Positions 22,985 to 34,914 are shown, counted from the first letter of the stretch. The stretch is 64,000 nucleotides of DNA from Fragum whitleyi (GCA_948146395.1 OX411552.1:15112957-15176956); one strand, 5' to 3'. Notes: a model not told the origin generated them from the letters alone. Program-made: numbers and translations.

Positions 22985-23440
22985 AGAATGGCTTTAAACC
23001 CCTCACCTGAATTTTATTGGTCCAGAGGATCTCATCCAAGTGAATTTTTAGCAAAGTTTTATTCACATTAGACTAACTCTTGAAAAGGAGATGTTATTCC
23101 AAGAATTTAAAGTAAAAATAGATCCTGCCCGTGCATTCATTAGTGAGGAGACTCAAAATAAGCCCAGCCCTGCCACACTCATATTTATGGGCAAATCAAG
23201 ATTTTGCGAACAATTTTTGATGAGGGTCATCAAAGGAACGTTATGGTTAAGTTTCATTAACTAGCCCAGTGGTTCAGGAGGAGAGGTTGTTCAAAGATTT
23301 CAGCCTAAAAATAAGCCCCGCCCTGCCACAATAAAAATTTTGCAATAAATTTTTGATAAAGGTCACCCAATGAACGATTCGAAAAAGTTTCATTGAAATT
23401 GGCCCAGTGGTTCAGGAGAAGAAATTTTTAAGGTTATTGA
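22985..23440 (+). repeat. Degenerate repeats with GGCCCAGTGGTTCAGGAG motif
   Basis: Three diverged units of roughly 130-150 bp each carry TTTTTGATGAGGGTCA-, AAGTTTCATT- and CCCAGTGGTTCAGGAG-like blocks (clearest ends near 23283 and 23418). Two also share AAAATAAGCCC-GCCCTGCCACA. The type is widespread in molluscs by my recollection; its origin is unclear. Confidence 0.6.
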
Positions 23441-24283
23441 CAACAGATGAAAGACTCAGGTTGATCCTAAAAGCCCCCCTTGAGCATGTTGTGCTAAGGT
23501 TAGCTCAATAGCTTCAAAAAGCCAAATCCACTGCTGCAACTATACCCTCAAAAAGGCAATAAACCTTTACTATGTTAATGAGTATTGCAACACTTGGAAA
23601 TATATCAAATACCATAATGGTTTATGTTGATCAAATACTGCTTCCAGCATCTAAACTGAACAGTTCAAACCAAAATTGTATCTAAATTTATTAAGAAATA
23701 ATATTCATGCAATTATATAAATTTTGCACATATCATTAATCATAAAATCTTTGTGATTAACATGATAACAGATCTATGTGAAGCTGACTGACTATATGTA
23801 GATTTAAATATCTAAATATCAATTAAAGTTAATGATACAAGAAATTTAAATGCAGCCCTCATTTACATGAATGGGTATATCCTTTTTATTTAGGTAGTGC
23901 ATATACAGAACTTTATAAAATTCTCTATTGACTAAAATTTCTTGCAGTATAAGATCAAATTGATAAAAGGACCATCCATTTTAATTTTGCCTTTAAAGTT
24001 TCTCCCAATATTTTATGATGCAAATCTGTTACTTCTTGGAAAATTTGACCAGTCTAAAATTATGTCATTTGGCAAATGAGTTAAGCCATATTTGTTTGCT
24101 TAACTGACTAAAAAGATAACATATAAAGCATTCACACAATCGGATCTTTCAGTGCTTTCTTCCCTTTGATTTTTAACTCAAATCTAGAAATTGGTAATTT
24201 TTTTCATGTCAAAAGCCAACAATTTCAGTCATTTAAGGCAAATGAATGGATTTAAAAAAAAACCCTAAAATAATAGTCAAAGG
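23441..24283. other. Unannotated AT-rich stretch
   Basis: No exon or repeat recognised. Confidence 0.4.
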
Positions 24284-24289
24284 ATGAAA

Positions 24290-24450
24290 AGGAACAAGAG
24301 ACTGCCATGGACTTGCATTCAGGATAACAAAACAGAAGGGACTGTTTGCAAATTATACCCTGCTTTGCATGCAAGATTACATGCAAAGCGGGACATAATT
24401 TGCTTACAGTTTGCACTGTTTGTCATTCTGAATGCAGGGCAGACTTTTCT
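24290..24450. mobile_element. Foldback MITE, TGCATTCAGGATAAC arms
   Basis: TTGCATTCAGGATAACAAA faces TTTGTCATTCTGAATGCAG, and the inner TGCAAATTATACCCTGCTTT faces AAAGCGGGACATAATTTGC, around TGCATGCAAGATTACATGCA. A relative lies at 53582-53764 and a weaker one at 51002-51113. The 63-codon ORF here is a by-product. Confidence 0.75.
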
Positions 24451-24810
24451 TTTTCAAACAAAATGTGAACAATGATACAAAGTTGGAACAACTACAAAGA
24501 TAAGTTTCTTTAAAAGTGAATATTGAAAGAAAATGTAAAAGGATTTAATTTTCATAACATAAACCCTAGGACCATTAGATCTAATCTTTAAATTAATGTA
24601 ATAAAAGTAAAAAAAAAAAAGTTATCAGAAGTAATATTATATATTTACATGTTTTTGTACTTTTATAAATATCCATCTATCCTGCTTAAAAATCACAACT
24701 GGAATGAAACATTTCTGTCCTTTATGCCAATTTATATCATCTTTTTTCACAAATCACTTCAAAAAGACAGTGGTTTATTTCTTAGAACTAACGCTACATT
24801 TTTAGAGGTT

Positions 24811-24873
24811 TAAGCAAAACCATTGTAAGTGCCTGTATAAATCTACGCACTTTACGTATTTTTTGCACAAAAC
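24811..24873. repeat. Degraded hairpin MITE, GTAAGTGCCTGTA arms
   Basis: AAGCAAAACCATTGTAAGTG faces TACGTATTTTTTGCAC imperfectly. Confidence 0.5.
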
Positions 24874-25056
24874 CCCATGATTGTTTGTATGACAAGTTAT
24901 GGTCTACAATTAGAATGTCAAGCTTTGAGTTTCATGGCATTAGATCTGATATCGTAGGGTATCTAAGAGGATCTCACAATATCTAGGAGTCTATCTTCTA
25001 TCTATCAAATCTGTCTAAAAAAATACCTAGAATCTAAAGGTGCCAAATTGAGAGGT

Positions 25057-25342
25057 CAGCACAAAAAGATTGTTAGTGCCTATATATTCATAGGCACTAA
25101 CCCTTGTCATCCTATATAAGAGCCTTGTCAAAAATTGAAATCAAAGTACCTAATTCTTGAATTGTGAATTTTTATCTCAAAAATTTAATTTCTATATCAT
25201 TCTGACCTAGAAGACAAAATAAGATGATAAAGACTAAGATCACATATGTGCAGGCTGATCTTTGTCTCAACCTTCAGCCAAATCAGGAATACTCTTGGTT
25301 TCGCATGACAAGGGTTAACAACAGTTTTGTGCTAAGCCCATA
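25057..25342. mobile_element. Nested insertion: CCCTTGTCATGC MITE inside a hairpin MITE
   Basis: The host is a GCACAAAAAGATTGTTAGTG / CAACAGTTTTGTGC hairpin, split at its right stem. The guest occupies about 25102-25318, beginning CCCTTGTCAT and ending ATGACAAGGGTTAA, with the AGATCACATATGTGCAGGCT core. CTAA on the left and TTAA on the right are consistent with a TTAA target. The host is therefore the older insertion. Confidence 0.8.
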
Positions 25343-25514
25343 AAATAAGATTCATGACAATAGTGACCACACATTCAATACAATAAGTACTGGCTGTGGT
25401 TAAGCCGAACAGATCGTGAAGGTTGATCAGGGTAGCTACTATTTTGCTTTTAAAAGTATTTCTGAATCTGCAAAAATCGTTGCAGGGCTACAATTTTAAA
25501 TGAGATGATTTAAA

Positions 25515-25580
25515 TAAGTACCAACAACCTAGGGTTTTGTTGAGAAATAAGAACCGACAACATAGGATTTTCAATTATGA
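25515..25580. repeat. Fragments of the GTACCAACAAC-TAGGGTTT MITE
   Basis: AGTACCAACAACCTAGGGTT and AACCGACAACATAGGATTTT are two tandem right arms of the family at 26800. Confidence 0.5.
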
Positions 25581-25646
25581 TAGAATTTGGTGTGTCCAGG
25601 ATCAAACCTAGGAATCATAATTGTTGCCTTTCACCCCTTCCATCTG

Positions 25647-25910
25647 TAGCAGCCGTCATAGCGAGTTAGTAGCGTGTCTAACTGTCAATCTATAGGTCCC
25701 AGGTTCAATCCCCGATGGCTGCACTAATTCTTTAGGACTATTTGTCTCTCACCGATTGGTTGATAATTTTGAGATAACAGCTAGAGGCTAGGAAAGGATA
25801 CAATGGTAGTACTGGTGTGAGAAATATCAGGAATCCTTTGTTAGGTGCTACAGCCGCCGCTATATAACTGAAAAAATGTTGATTACGGCATTAAACTCAA
25901 TTCAATCAAT
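25647..25910 (+). repeat. Complete tRNA-derived SINE with 12-bp target-site duplications
   Basis: The head GCAGCCGTCATAGCGAGTTA has an A box, and CAGGTTCAATCCCCGATGG is the B box; the ends pair (GCAGCC with GGCTGC) as in an acceptor stem. The body includes TACAATGGTAGTACTGGTGT and AGCCGCCGCTATATAACTGA, and the 3' end TTAAACTCAATTCAATCAAT. The site is duplicated perfectly: CCCTTCCATCTG at 25635-25646 and 25911-25922. Pol III transcription by internal promoter is expected. This is the reference copy of the common SINE in this window. Confidence 0.92.
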
Positions 25911-26309
25911 CCCTTCCATCTGAGCTATGACTATTGCTTTGCAAAGGTCTAGGTATGTTTATAGGTGGTTTTCTCAACATGATGCTAAATCATAAGTCTT
26001 TTAAAGTCTATAATTTCTGAAAGTATGAAAGGGTTGGTGATCAAAAGCTTGTCACAATTAAATAAATTGCTGTTTTATTGAATATCTTCCCAGCATCTTG
26101 CCTGTCACCTACTTAAAATTTCAAGGGTTTTTAAATTGACACTGCTGATAAGCCAATTTAGGCTTACAGCATCGCTAAGCTTCAAAACTTTTATCAGTAA
26201 TAGGATCAACCTTTTGGCCTTTTCTCTTATTTTGAAATATTTGGTAAGAAAATCAGGAGTCCTAATTTCTGAAACTTTCAATTAGTTTTGGAATCAATTT
26301 ATCGTCGTT

Positions 26310-26375
26310 GTTATTCTAAAAACTCGTAACTGCAGATTGATTAAAGCTGTAGTTATGAGGTTTTTGAATAACAAC
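26310..26375. mobile_element. Hairpin MITE, CTGTAGTTA arms
   Basis: CGTTGTTATTCTAAAAACTC with GTAACTGCAG faces CTGTAGTTATGAGGTTTTTG with AATAACAACG: a long hairpin of about 30 bp. Confidence 0.75.
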
Positions 26376-26799
26376 GACATTATACTAGTTTGCCTCCTGA
26401 ATCTGTTGAATCTTAAATTTTCATTTCAAGCTCTTGTTCTTTCTGTCATTATCTGCTCTAATAACTGGATGGCTGTAACACTTAACTCTATTGCTGAAAT
26501 TTTAGACCAGTCTTAATTAAGAGGTGATTTTGAAAAATGGGTGCAAATTGAAAATTAATCATACTTAGTGGGTATAAAATGTAGTGGGAAAGGAACATAA
26601 TGCTTATTACCATACATTATATTTTGTCAAGCCAAAATTAAATGGTCAATATAGGTTCAACTTTGGACAGAAAAAGAAAACATTAATAAATAAGTTGTCT
26701 TTATCATTCTTTTTAACTATTTTTCAATCTGTAAAATAATTGAAAAAAATATACCCAGCAAAGCTTACCTTAAGCTTCGTTGTGGGGGGTATAATAATA

Positions 26800-27005
26800 A
26801 AATTCATAAACAGAGGATCAGAATAGAGGGGTTCAAGCCAGTCTAAAATCTTACTTCTCAATAAAACCCTATTGTGTGGGTACTCATTGGAATTGTCTTG
26901 ACAAGAGGATTCCAATGAGTACCAACAACTTAGGGTTTGTACTATAATAATTGAAGTACTTTGATCTAAAATCCATAATAATCCCTCTATCTGTAGTTCT
27001 GATGA
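26800..27005. mobile_element. Foldback MITE, AACCCTATTGTGTGGGTACT family
   Basis: The central stem GTACTCATTGGAATTGTCTT / GATTCCAATGAGTACC is near perfect. Outer arms carry AGAGGATCAGAATAGAGGGG on the left and CCCTCTATCTGTAGTTCTGA on the right, inverted. Relatives lie at 31440, 50660, 52535, 54925 and 57655. Confidence 0.8.
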
Positions 27006-27460
27006 ATAACAATATCAAATCAATGATAAGACTTTGGACAGTTTGTCCAATTAACTGCCCCACAATGTACCATTTACTGGATTTTAACACCCCATAAACC
27101 ACTTATATTCTGCTGTCTGTCCAATCAATCTATGAGGCATTAGTTTCATATAAACTCCCAATCTTAGACTTCCCGATAACATCAGCTCCTACTGAGCCTT
27201 GCTTTTTGATAGTTTATGGCATGTTCTGGGGTGTAAGAGTTTATCACTAAACCCACATAAAAACTTAACTCTTTATAATGATAAGCCTTTCAGCTTTGAG
27301 GCATTTTCACCTCAAAATCTTTATGACTTTTCTGAAAATTCATTCCTACTTGTATTTTTAAATTGCTTTCTTTAAACTTCTCTAATTTTAGTGTAAATAA
27401 CAAATGACATGATATACTTTACTCTAAACTAATAAGAAAATGTAAAGACAATCAATTTCA

Positions 27461-27540
27461 AGTGAGTGATCAAAGATCAATTCTACATTGAAAATGATAG
27501 GAGATAATAGTTTCTCAAACTTCACACTCACTTGCGGATT
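27461..27540 (+). repeat. Dispersed repeat, GATCAAAGATCAATTCTACA
   Basis: AGTGATCAAAGATCAATTCT then AAATGATAGGAGATAATAG and CACTTGCGG. Copies lie at 54180-54255 and 54840-54915. Confidence 0.65.
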
Positions 27541-27596
27541 TAGAGTATTTACATCTTTAACACATTTAAGTTCTATCACTTCAATTAAATTTGGTT

Positions 27597-27670
27597 CATT
27601 AGCCAAGTGGTAGGTGTGCTTGACTTGTATGGTTGTGAATTCAAGTCCCATCAGAGATAATGTTGGTTGT
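27597..27670 (+). repeat. tRNA-like sequence, probable SINE head
   Basis: TTAGCCAAGTGGTAGGTGTG resembles an A-box arm and TTGTGAATTCAAGTCCCATC a B-box arm. No acceptor pairing, so a functional tRNA is unlikely. Confidence 0.45.
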
Positions 27671-27999
27671 TTTGTGTTTCTATACAGACAGAGCCCAGTA
27701 CATTAAGCTGCAAAACAGATAGTAATTAGATTCCATTGCCTCTTTATCTCATAAACCATTCAAAGACTCCTTTATACTTGGTTTATTGTTGACCTCTGTC
27801 ATTTTCTGCCATTTTGTTTCAAACATTTTCTTAAATGGTTGACTTAAATGTTGTAACTACAGCTTTCATACATGTAATTACAATACTTCAACACCTTTCT
27901 TCAATATTTTTCACATCCTTGACCATACAATACATTTTGCAAATAAATTATGTTTTTAAAGTCTGAGAGGTGTGCTATGATGGTGGTCCAATACAATGT

Positions 28000-29195
28000 A
28001 ATGTACAATAATATTGTTATAAGTTACAAAATACATAGAGGTTATCATCTGACTGATTTGGGACGGTCAGACACTCTCTGGCCCTCATCAGTTGTATAAT
28101 TATCTATTTATTATATTCAAGATAAATTGTGTGGCATTTTTGGACCAAATATGTCTTTTTGGGTAAAGTTTTCTTCTTTTCCTTTAAAATCGCACAAAAA
28201 ATGTGACACCATAATGCGTCATTCTAGAGGTAGTGTGTTTCGTTTTGTATGATGTTATATATCAAGCACACTTTCCATTGCCATTATAAAACGTTTATCC
28301 TGCCAATGGGCAGGATATGGATACATGCCCGCTGCTCAGGCCTTATAGGCCTCCATGGCTAATACGAACTTACGGAATGATTCTATATTATATTATTTTT
28401 AGAAAATGATACTTTTTATAGTAATAAAATGTAGTAATACAAGTTACAATGTTCCATTATATATTTCTGTTGTGCAGGATTGAAGTGCCAGTATGCTGAC
28501 AAATTAATTAATTATTTTACCAGAAATCACAGCATGATAACTATTAAATATGATTCTGTCTCAATGAAGTTTTCACAAAATGAAAGATTTATTTTATCCA
28601 AAATTAGTACCCATTGACCAAAAAATTAATATGTGAAATTACTGTCTTATTTTTTATTTTTTTTTTTCCCAAGTTAAAAAAATAAAAAAAAAAAGTATTT
28701 CCTGCATAGACTAAAGCATCTTGCACCTCATTGATAAAATATAATCTTAAGGATCATTAAATAGGTTAAGTGTTTCAATTAACACTACTTACATGTCAAA
28801 TTTTAGATGTTTTGACATTTCACTTTAAGGACATGATCTTTGCTTCTGTAAATTCACTCACACTCAAAGTTAAGTACTAAACATTTAAGTATTGGATTTG
28901 TCTTTAGCAGCTTTATTAATTATCAGAAAATTTCATATGTACTATCTAAATTTTTTTTTTCTTTTTTTTCACTATATCAATTCATCTATCATTTTTTCAT
29001 TTAATTGTAAATTTTCATTAATTCCTTTCATTTTTTTATTCTTAAGTCTTAGAGATTTTTTCTAAAAAATGATTGCTGCCTAGACTCAAAATAGAACCAC
29101 AATTAACTCGATTTTCTTATTTTTACTTGCTAAGTAAAAAAAAGGTATAAGACCACTGCATTTTTGATAAAATATGATAGCATTTTGGTTAAATC
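28000..29195. other. Unannotated AT-rich stretch with homopolymer runs
   Basis: It has A/T runs near 28650-28695 and 28951-28970, and no exon or mobile-element ends. Confidence 0.45.
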
Positions 29196-29199
29196 AGGA

Positions 29200-29620
29200 A
29201 TTTGTCGCCTTGTCCATTGAGTAGATGATGAGGTACCAGACTGTCAATCATGAGGCCCAGGGTTAGATCCCTGCTTTCAGCAGAAAGGCTTGAAAAAGAT
29301 TTTGTGGTAGTACTGGCTTGGGACACACCAAGGGCATGTTTTACTAAACTTCTTACGAAAAAAAATAATTGTAAGTCAAAACCACAAATCGTACCTGTTG
29401 TTTTCATTCATTATTAGATTCTGACTTGCAGTATCTCAATGGAGTCGTCTTTAGAAGACAATTCAAATGAAATGATGCATGGCAGGAATCCATATCTAGT
29501 AACTACCGTAGAAGCATTTTTAATTTTTGACTTACGCAAAAAATGATAGTAAGTTGTTTAGTAAAACAAGCCCCAGGAATCAAGGTTAGGAGCAACTGCC
29601 TCTGCAATATGACTGAAACA
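29200..29620 (+). repeat. SINE interrupted by a MITE
   Basis: A degraded tRNA head (ACTGTCAATCATGAGGCCCA, B box GGGTTAGATCCC) and body piece GTGGTAGTACTGGCTTGGGA run to about 29331. The SINE resumes at ~29575 with AGGAATCAAGGTTAGGAGC and CAATATGACTGAAAC. The gap holds the MITE listed next. Confidence 0.7.
29332..29574. mobile_element. MITE with GGGCATGTTTTACTAAAC ends
   Basis: The left end GGGCATGTTTTACTAAACTT is inverted at the right as TTGTTTAGTAAAACAAGCCC. Subterminal CTTACG / CTTACGC steps follow. A half copy lies at 541. The guest is younger than the SINE that surrounds it. Confidence 0.75.
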
Positions 29621-29749
29621 CATGTACTTTTAATAGTGGCTCTTATCCTCATCCATAGAAATCAAGTAAACTACCTCAGTTTTTCGAATAGGAGCAAAAA
29701 TAGTCAGATACTTTTTCAAACATTCTTTGTAGTAATTATGTAGTTTGAG

Positions 29750-30560
29750 AAAAGGGCTAAAAAGAAAATCCACAAAACAGAAAGCAGGTCACAAGTAAAG
29801 AGATTAAATTGTCTGCGTCTAATTATCCATTGACTGCAGAAGGAAACGGCACTTGTATCAAAAGTGTCACCAGACTCAGTGCTAGTTACATTTTGTTGTC
29901 CTATCTTGCACCACAATCTCCAAACATGCTTCCTTGTCAGAGCATACTTAACTCGTTACCAATTACTTGTTTTCTAGGGTTTTCCATGACTCCCCTAATT
30001 CTTTGAATTTGGGATCCCACTGTTCAAAATTGACCCAAAAAAAATAATTAAGAAGCCTTCTTAATGGAAGGGGGTCATGATGCGGCAAAATGAACCCATG
30101 TTTTGAAGGCAGATTGAAAACCCTTATATCATTTGGATTCAATTGGACATCTTTTATGTTGTCTTGTCATTTATGGAAAAACTCAAAAGGAAGAAATGAA
30201 TTTTTCAGGATAAATATTCTTGAGATCTCATCCAGAGATCTTATTACCCAATTCTTATTAAGAATTGAAATGATTTGTAGAAAGTATTTTTTTCACCAAA
30301 AAGTTCAAAAGTTTTGTGATGTATACTTGAGTGACCATTGACAGCATTAAACCTAAAGGTACTTGAGAATAATCAACTTATCTAAGATAAACTGGCCATA
30401 ATTTTGTCACTATGGGCATATCTTCTCAAATATGCCCCCTTATCTAAGTGGGTTTTCAAAAAGGGCTTTACCCTTGTCTTTGATGAATGTGTTTAAGCAA
30501 GAAGTATTCCGATTATTAAGTTCTAAACTTCGGGGACTAAGGAATTGAAACCTTCAATCC
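29750..30560. other. Unannotated stretch
   Basis: No repeat or exon recognised. The short ORFs here lack splice context or familiar motifs. Confidence 0.4.
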
Positions 30561-30569
30561 ATGCAGGGT

Positions 30570-30725
30570 TTTAAAAGGGAAGCTGGTTTTACAAGTCTGA
30601 GACTCTAAAATAACTAGCCTGGACCCCCAAAACTATCTGATATGAGTCCAAAAGACCCTCTGGGGATCAGTTTAAACAGTCTTTAATTCTTTCCTGAAGT
30701 TGAGCCCCAAATAGTCAATCTATAT
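30570..30725 (-). repeat. Half copy of the palindromic MITE found at 32931
   Basis: GCAGGGTTTTAAAAGGGAAG, then CAGTCTTTAATTCTTTCCTG and AAGTTGAGCCCCAAATAG match the right half of the 32931 element, inverted. Confidence 0.6.
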
Positions 30726-31359
30726 ACAATGTATATCCAATATTTTACCTTTAAACATGGAAAAGATTTAAATTCACACCAATATAAGTTAATGCATAAA
30801 AGAAATAGTCCTTATCTTTAGCAGGGACTTCAAAACTTTAAGAAAAAACCCCTACAGTAAAAATCTTGGAATCCTATGGACCCTATTTTGATGACGTCAG
30901 ACTTAAACCCGGCAATGCATATATAACCAGTACTGGTAGTTGGTACAGGTTGCATTCAGTCCTTTAATCTTGGCTCACTGGTGAACCAATAGCAGGATTT
31001 TATATAATTCTGTAAAGAGAGAAAATAAATTTTTAGATGAAGACAAAATTAAAAGTTCTTTAAAATAATTTCTTGTTTTATCAAAATGATTAAACCTCAT
31101 AATACAGTGTATAGTATTTTCATTTTTCAGCATATCAATTTAAATAAATATCAATAAATCATCCAAGATTCTAATGTTTCAAGATGTTTCAATATGTTTT
31201 ATTAACCCTAGCCTGGATTTTTTTATTGTCTAAAAAATAATTAACACCATTTTTTTAATCAATTTGATACTGTTTCCTGTAATGGACATCTTTTAAAGTA
31301 AAGGGCTTAGTGAAAAACTTTGATGCACAAGGCCCTTTGAATATCATCTGCTTGGGCAG

Positions 31360-31433
31360 ATCTGAAGAACATCAGGCAGGGTGGAGACAGAGGACGAAGA
31401 AGGGGTGAACTAGACAGCAGTAACAGAGGGTAA
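31360..31433 (+). other. Unassigned purine-rich block with exon-like borders
   Basis: A GCTTGGGCAG acceptor-like site, an open frame of Arg/Gly-rich codons (RQGGDRGRRRGELDSSNRG) and a GGGTAAAT donor-like site. It is only ~70 bases with no recognised product, and could be a non-coding exon or chance. Confidence 0.2.
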
Positions 31434-31439
31434 ATCAAA

Positions 31440-31611
31440 TCTCATATCTTTATCTTTTAATAAAACTCTATGTTGTTGGTACTCATTTGAATCATCTTGA
31501 CAAGATGATTCAAATGAGTACCCACAACTTAGGGTTTGTGCATGTTTTAATGAAATATTTTAATCTAAAATTCAAAATACCTCTTTTATCCACAGCTCTG
31601 AGGAGACAAAG
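31440..31611. mobile_element. Foldback MITE, ACCCTATGTTGTTGGTACTC family
   Basis: The perfect inner stem TACTCATTTGAATCATCTTG / CAAGATGATTCAAATGAGTA has outer arms ending in CTCTTTTATCCACAGCTCTG. Confidence 0.8.
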
Positions 31612-32258
31612 TCTAATAAAGGTCGTTGATCATTACTTAAAAATTTAAACAGCATTTTAATTTGAAAATACAATATTGATGGGTTTTAAATGAGCTATTC
31701 ATCTGATAGCATTGCAAAACATTTACCGATAACCCTTAAACTAAAATCAATATTTTCCATAATTCACCATTATCATAAACATCTCCAAGAAACTGTATGA
31801 ATATTTTGAGTGACTGTAGACAGATTAAGCAATCTAATTGTTTCCAATCATTTCCATGTACAAGTGATAAGGCCAAGGTTCTTATCCAAGAGAAAGGTAG
31901 CTCACAGGATAAGAACTCACAAAGTTAGAAGATGACCTGCAATGGTTAACCAAGGCAGGCACCAGGAACAGAGAGGTTGGTTTCAGGAAGATTTAAGCAC
32001 TAAGGATGAAGTGTTTCATAAGCTGAAACTGGGAAGCCCTTTCAAAAGAGGGTGACTCTATATAACAAACTGCAATCTTCATCAATGCCAAATCAGAAAT
32101 TCAGATCACCTTTATTTACGAAAATGCTGCAGAAGTTAAGTGTAATGAAATTTTGAATAATATTTTTTTGAGGGCAAAGGACTATTTTAGAAGACAAGAG
32201 TAATTTGCTGAAAAGTTTTTATTGAAGGATAAAAAGAACCAAAAAATATTTCAATTCT

Positions 32259-32482
32259 TTAAACCCTTTGCTGTTTAATCCCTGCTTATTACGTGCCTGT
32301 GATTTCATGATTGAGAAAAAAAAGTGAAAAAAGAAGAAATTGCTTCTGACAAGCAATTTCTTCTTTTTCCACACTATTCTCTACCCTTCTAAATGGTTAT
32401 TTTTCAATTCTCTTTAAATTTTCGTCTGCAAAACCTTTGAATTTGGAAAGGTCCAAAATTTTATAAAACAGGAGAGGGTTAA
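32259..32482 (+). mobile_element. TTAA-flanked MITE, CCCTTTCCTGTTT family
   Basis: Ends TTAAACCCTTTGCTGTTTAA and AAACAGGAGAGGGTTAA; hairpin GAAGAAATTGCTTCTGACAA / AAGCAATTTCTTC. Close sister of 4344 and 41711. Confidence 0.85.
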
Positions 32483-32930
32483 AGTACAGAAAACAAAAAG
32501 GTTTGTCTCAGGAAAGAATGACATCGATAGTCAAAGTGGACCATGTTTCTACAGCCAATCAGAACCATGTACGGAAGCCATGTGACATTTAATAATCGCT
32601 AAAATCCAATATCTGGGTTTCATTACAATTTCTGATGACAAAGATAGAGAAAATATTCCAGTCATATCAGTTATGCAGAGAATAAATCAGAAATATTATA
32701 CTTGTATGAGATTAGGTCTGAATATGTGATTTTCTATAGATTACGAAAATAAAAAATGAATAATATATGCAAATGAAGTTTGATGGCAGACGGTTAAATA
32801 AAGAAATGATCCGATAATATCAACATTTCGCTCAGATATTCCTATCACAATCATATCTGACCACATAAAAACAGGTCTCAAACATAATTTTCTCCAATAT
32901 TACTGTATTTTCCAAACCCTTTACCAATGC

Positions 32931-33316
32931 CTGCACAGGGTTTAAGTCTGATTTCAAAAAAATGGGATCAGAAGGACTCAACAAATGGAATTTTGGGAGT
33001 CCTTTCTTATTGTTTGGGAGTCCTTGCTTTAGATAAAGACTATTTCTTTCTTAAGCAATAATTCTATTTTTGTGTGACTTTAGATCTTTTCCCTTGTTAA
33101 TGGTATAGAATGTTTTGGATATGTACAGTATGATTACTTGGGGTTGAACTTCGGGAAAGAATTGAAGACTGTTTAAAACAGTCTTCAATTCTATTCTAAA
33201 GTTGACCCCTGGAGGGTCCATGGGACTCACATCTGATAGGTTTGAGTGTCCTGGACGGCTAGTTTTTTGAGAGTCTTGGACTATAAAAAGCTGCATCCCT
33301 TAAAACCCTGCCTGTG
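32931..33316. mobile_element. 385-bp MITE with a perfect central palindrome
   Basis: Ends GCCTGCACAGGGTTTAAG and CTTAAAACCCTGCCTGTGC are approximate inverted repeats. Near 33157-33192 AGAATTGAAGACTGTTT meets AAACAGTCTTCAATTCT, a perfect palindrome. A half copy lies at 30570. Confidence 0.75.
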
Positions 33317-33375
33317 CTACCAGATCTGGTAACCTTATATAATTTAAGTTTGTATTACAGAAGTTTGGAGTTGAG

Positions 33376-33640
33376 CCGGGCTAGCTCAGCAGTAACACAT
33401 AGTGCTGTCAATCCTTAAGTTATGAGTTTGAACCCCGGCTTGGCACCTTTCATTGGACATTTGAAAAGAGTCAATGGTAGTCATTTGTATCCCACCAATG
33501 GGAGTATGATAAGAAGTTCTTCCAAGTGGGAGCAGCTGATGGCTGGGATGAAATTTGGTGTGAGAAACGACATGAAACCATGGGTAGGTGCACTAGCCAC
33601 CATGATATAACTGTATTGAGTTGGAAATTGTCGATCGATC
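33376..33640 (+). repeat. tRNA-derived SINE, different head
   Basis: GCCGGGCTAGCTCAGCAGTA has an A-box-like TAGCTCAGCAG, and GAGTTTGAACCCCGGCTTGG is the B-box arm; GCCGGG pairs with CCCGGC. The body GATATAACTGTATTGAGTTG resembles the common SINE 3' part. Odd feature: the head differs from the 25647 family. Confidence 0.7.
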
Positions 33641-34910
33641 CCATACTAACAAACAAGCAGACATATTGATGTTTTGATACCCACTATTAAACAGTATGTT
33701 TTACTTGCCTAATGTCGTGGGTTGTTCTAAAAGTAACCCTAAATGACTGTGATTATGTCATCAAAACTAAGAAATTTGTAGCAAGAAAATCACTTGCTCA
33801 TTTTGTGCTTGTGTTGATGCAGTCTTTTCATGTGCATAATCCTTGCTTTAGGAATAATTGATTTTTTTCATTAGGACCTATACATAACATATGAAAAACT
33901 TGTTTTTCCTTTATTTATTGCCTGTCATAAAAGTAGGTTAAATGTTACAAGAATTAAGAACGACTCTGGGTTGACACCTGAAGAAAATGGATGCTACAAA
34001 TGCGCAGTAAGTCCGAAGCATTGTCTGTAAACTTTGGCTTTAAAAAATGTATATAAATACTCGAATCTGTTCATTTTAGACAGCTACCATTGTAAATTCC
34101 AGAAATTCTGAAAAGTATTAGATAAAATTAAATTATATTGAATTTTGATGGACAAATCACAATTATAATAGCAAATTGACCAAAAGATATGAATAATGCT
34201 TTCTTAGCATAAACTGTGGAAGAATTTTAATGTTTCGGATCTTTGTTCAATAACTTTTAATTGCCACGGATAAAATACAATCCACAGCTTTAGGCATATC
34301 AACCATAAATAATGCAATAATATGAGAAAGGGCCTGTTCAGAACCAAACATGAAAAGAACACATTACAAAAGGTTTCCTCTTTGAAATTCATTAAGTTCA
34401 ATGGCATTTGAAACATTTTGGAGTTAGAAAAAGAAGCGTATGTTTATTATTAGATTTTCTGTAAAATGTCACCAATGCTTTTAGAGAAGGCGAAAAGAGT
34501 CTCATTGTCTATTGACTGAAAGTTGTTTTAATAAAAATAATAGTATCTACACCAGCTATTTCTCGTTTACCTACGATGTTCCTTTATCATAAATGCATGT
34601 CCTGTCATTCAATACATCTCGAAATTATCAATTCTAGCAACTTGTTTTCGTCATTTGTGCGTCATTTCCCAAAACAACAACTTTTCATAAAAGGGAGGGA
34701 ACTCTCTTATTTAAAAAATGTCAAGGGAAAGAACTTTTCTGTAAAAGTATACGGTTGGTAACCGCTTTGCAAACCCTTGACTGACTCTGTCATGGCTTTA
34801 GTTACAATCTTTTACTTGTTGAATTTTAATTTTGATTTACTGTTTTTGAGAAGATTTTGTTTCTATGTAACTAGACATTTTTTGTGCACAAGCACAGAAT
34901 CAAAGTCAAT
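33641..34910. other. Unannotated stretch
   Basis: No exon, RNA or repeat recognised. Confidence 0.4.
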
Positions 34911-34914
34911 CTAG

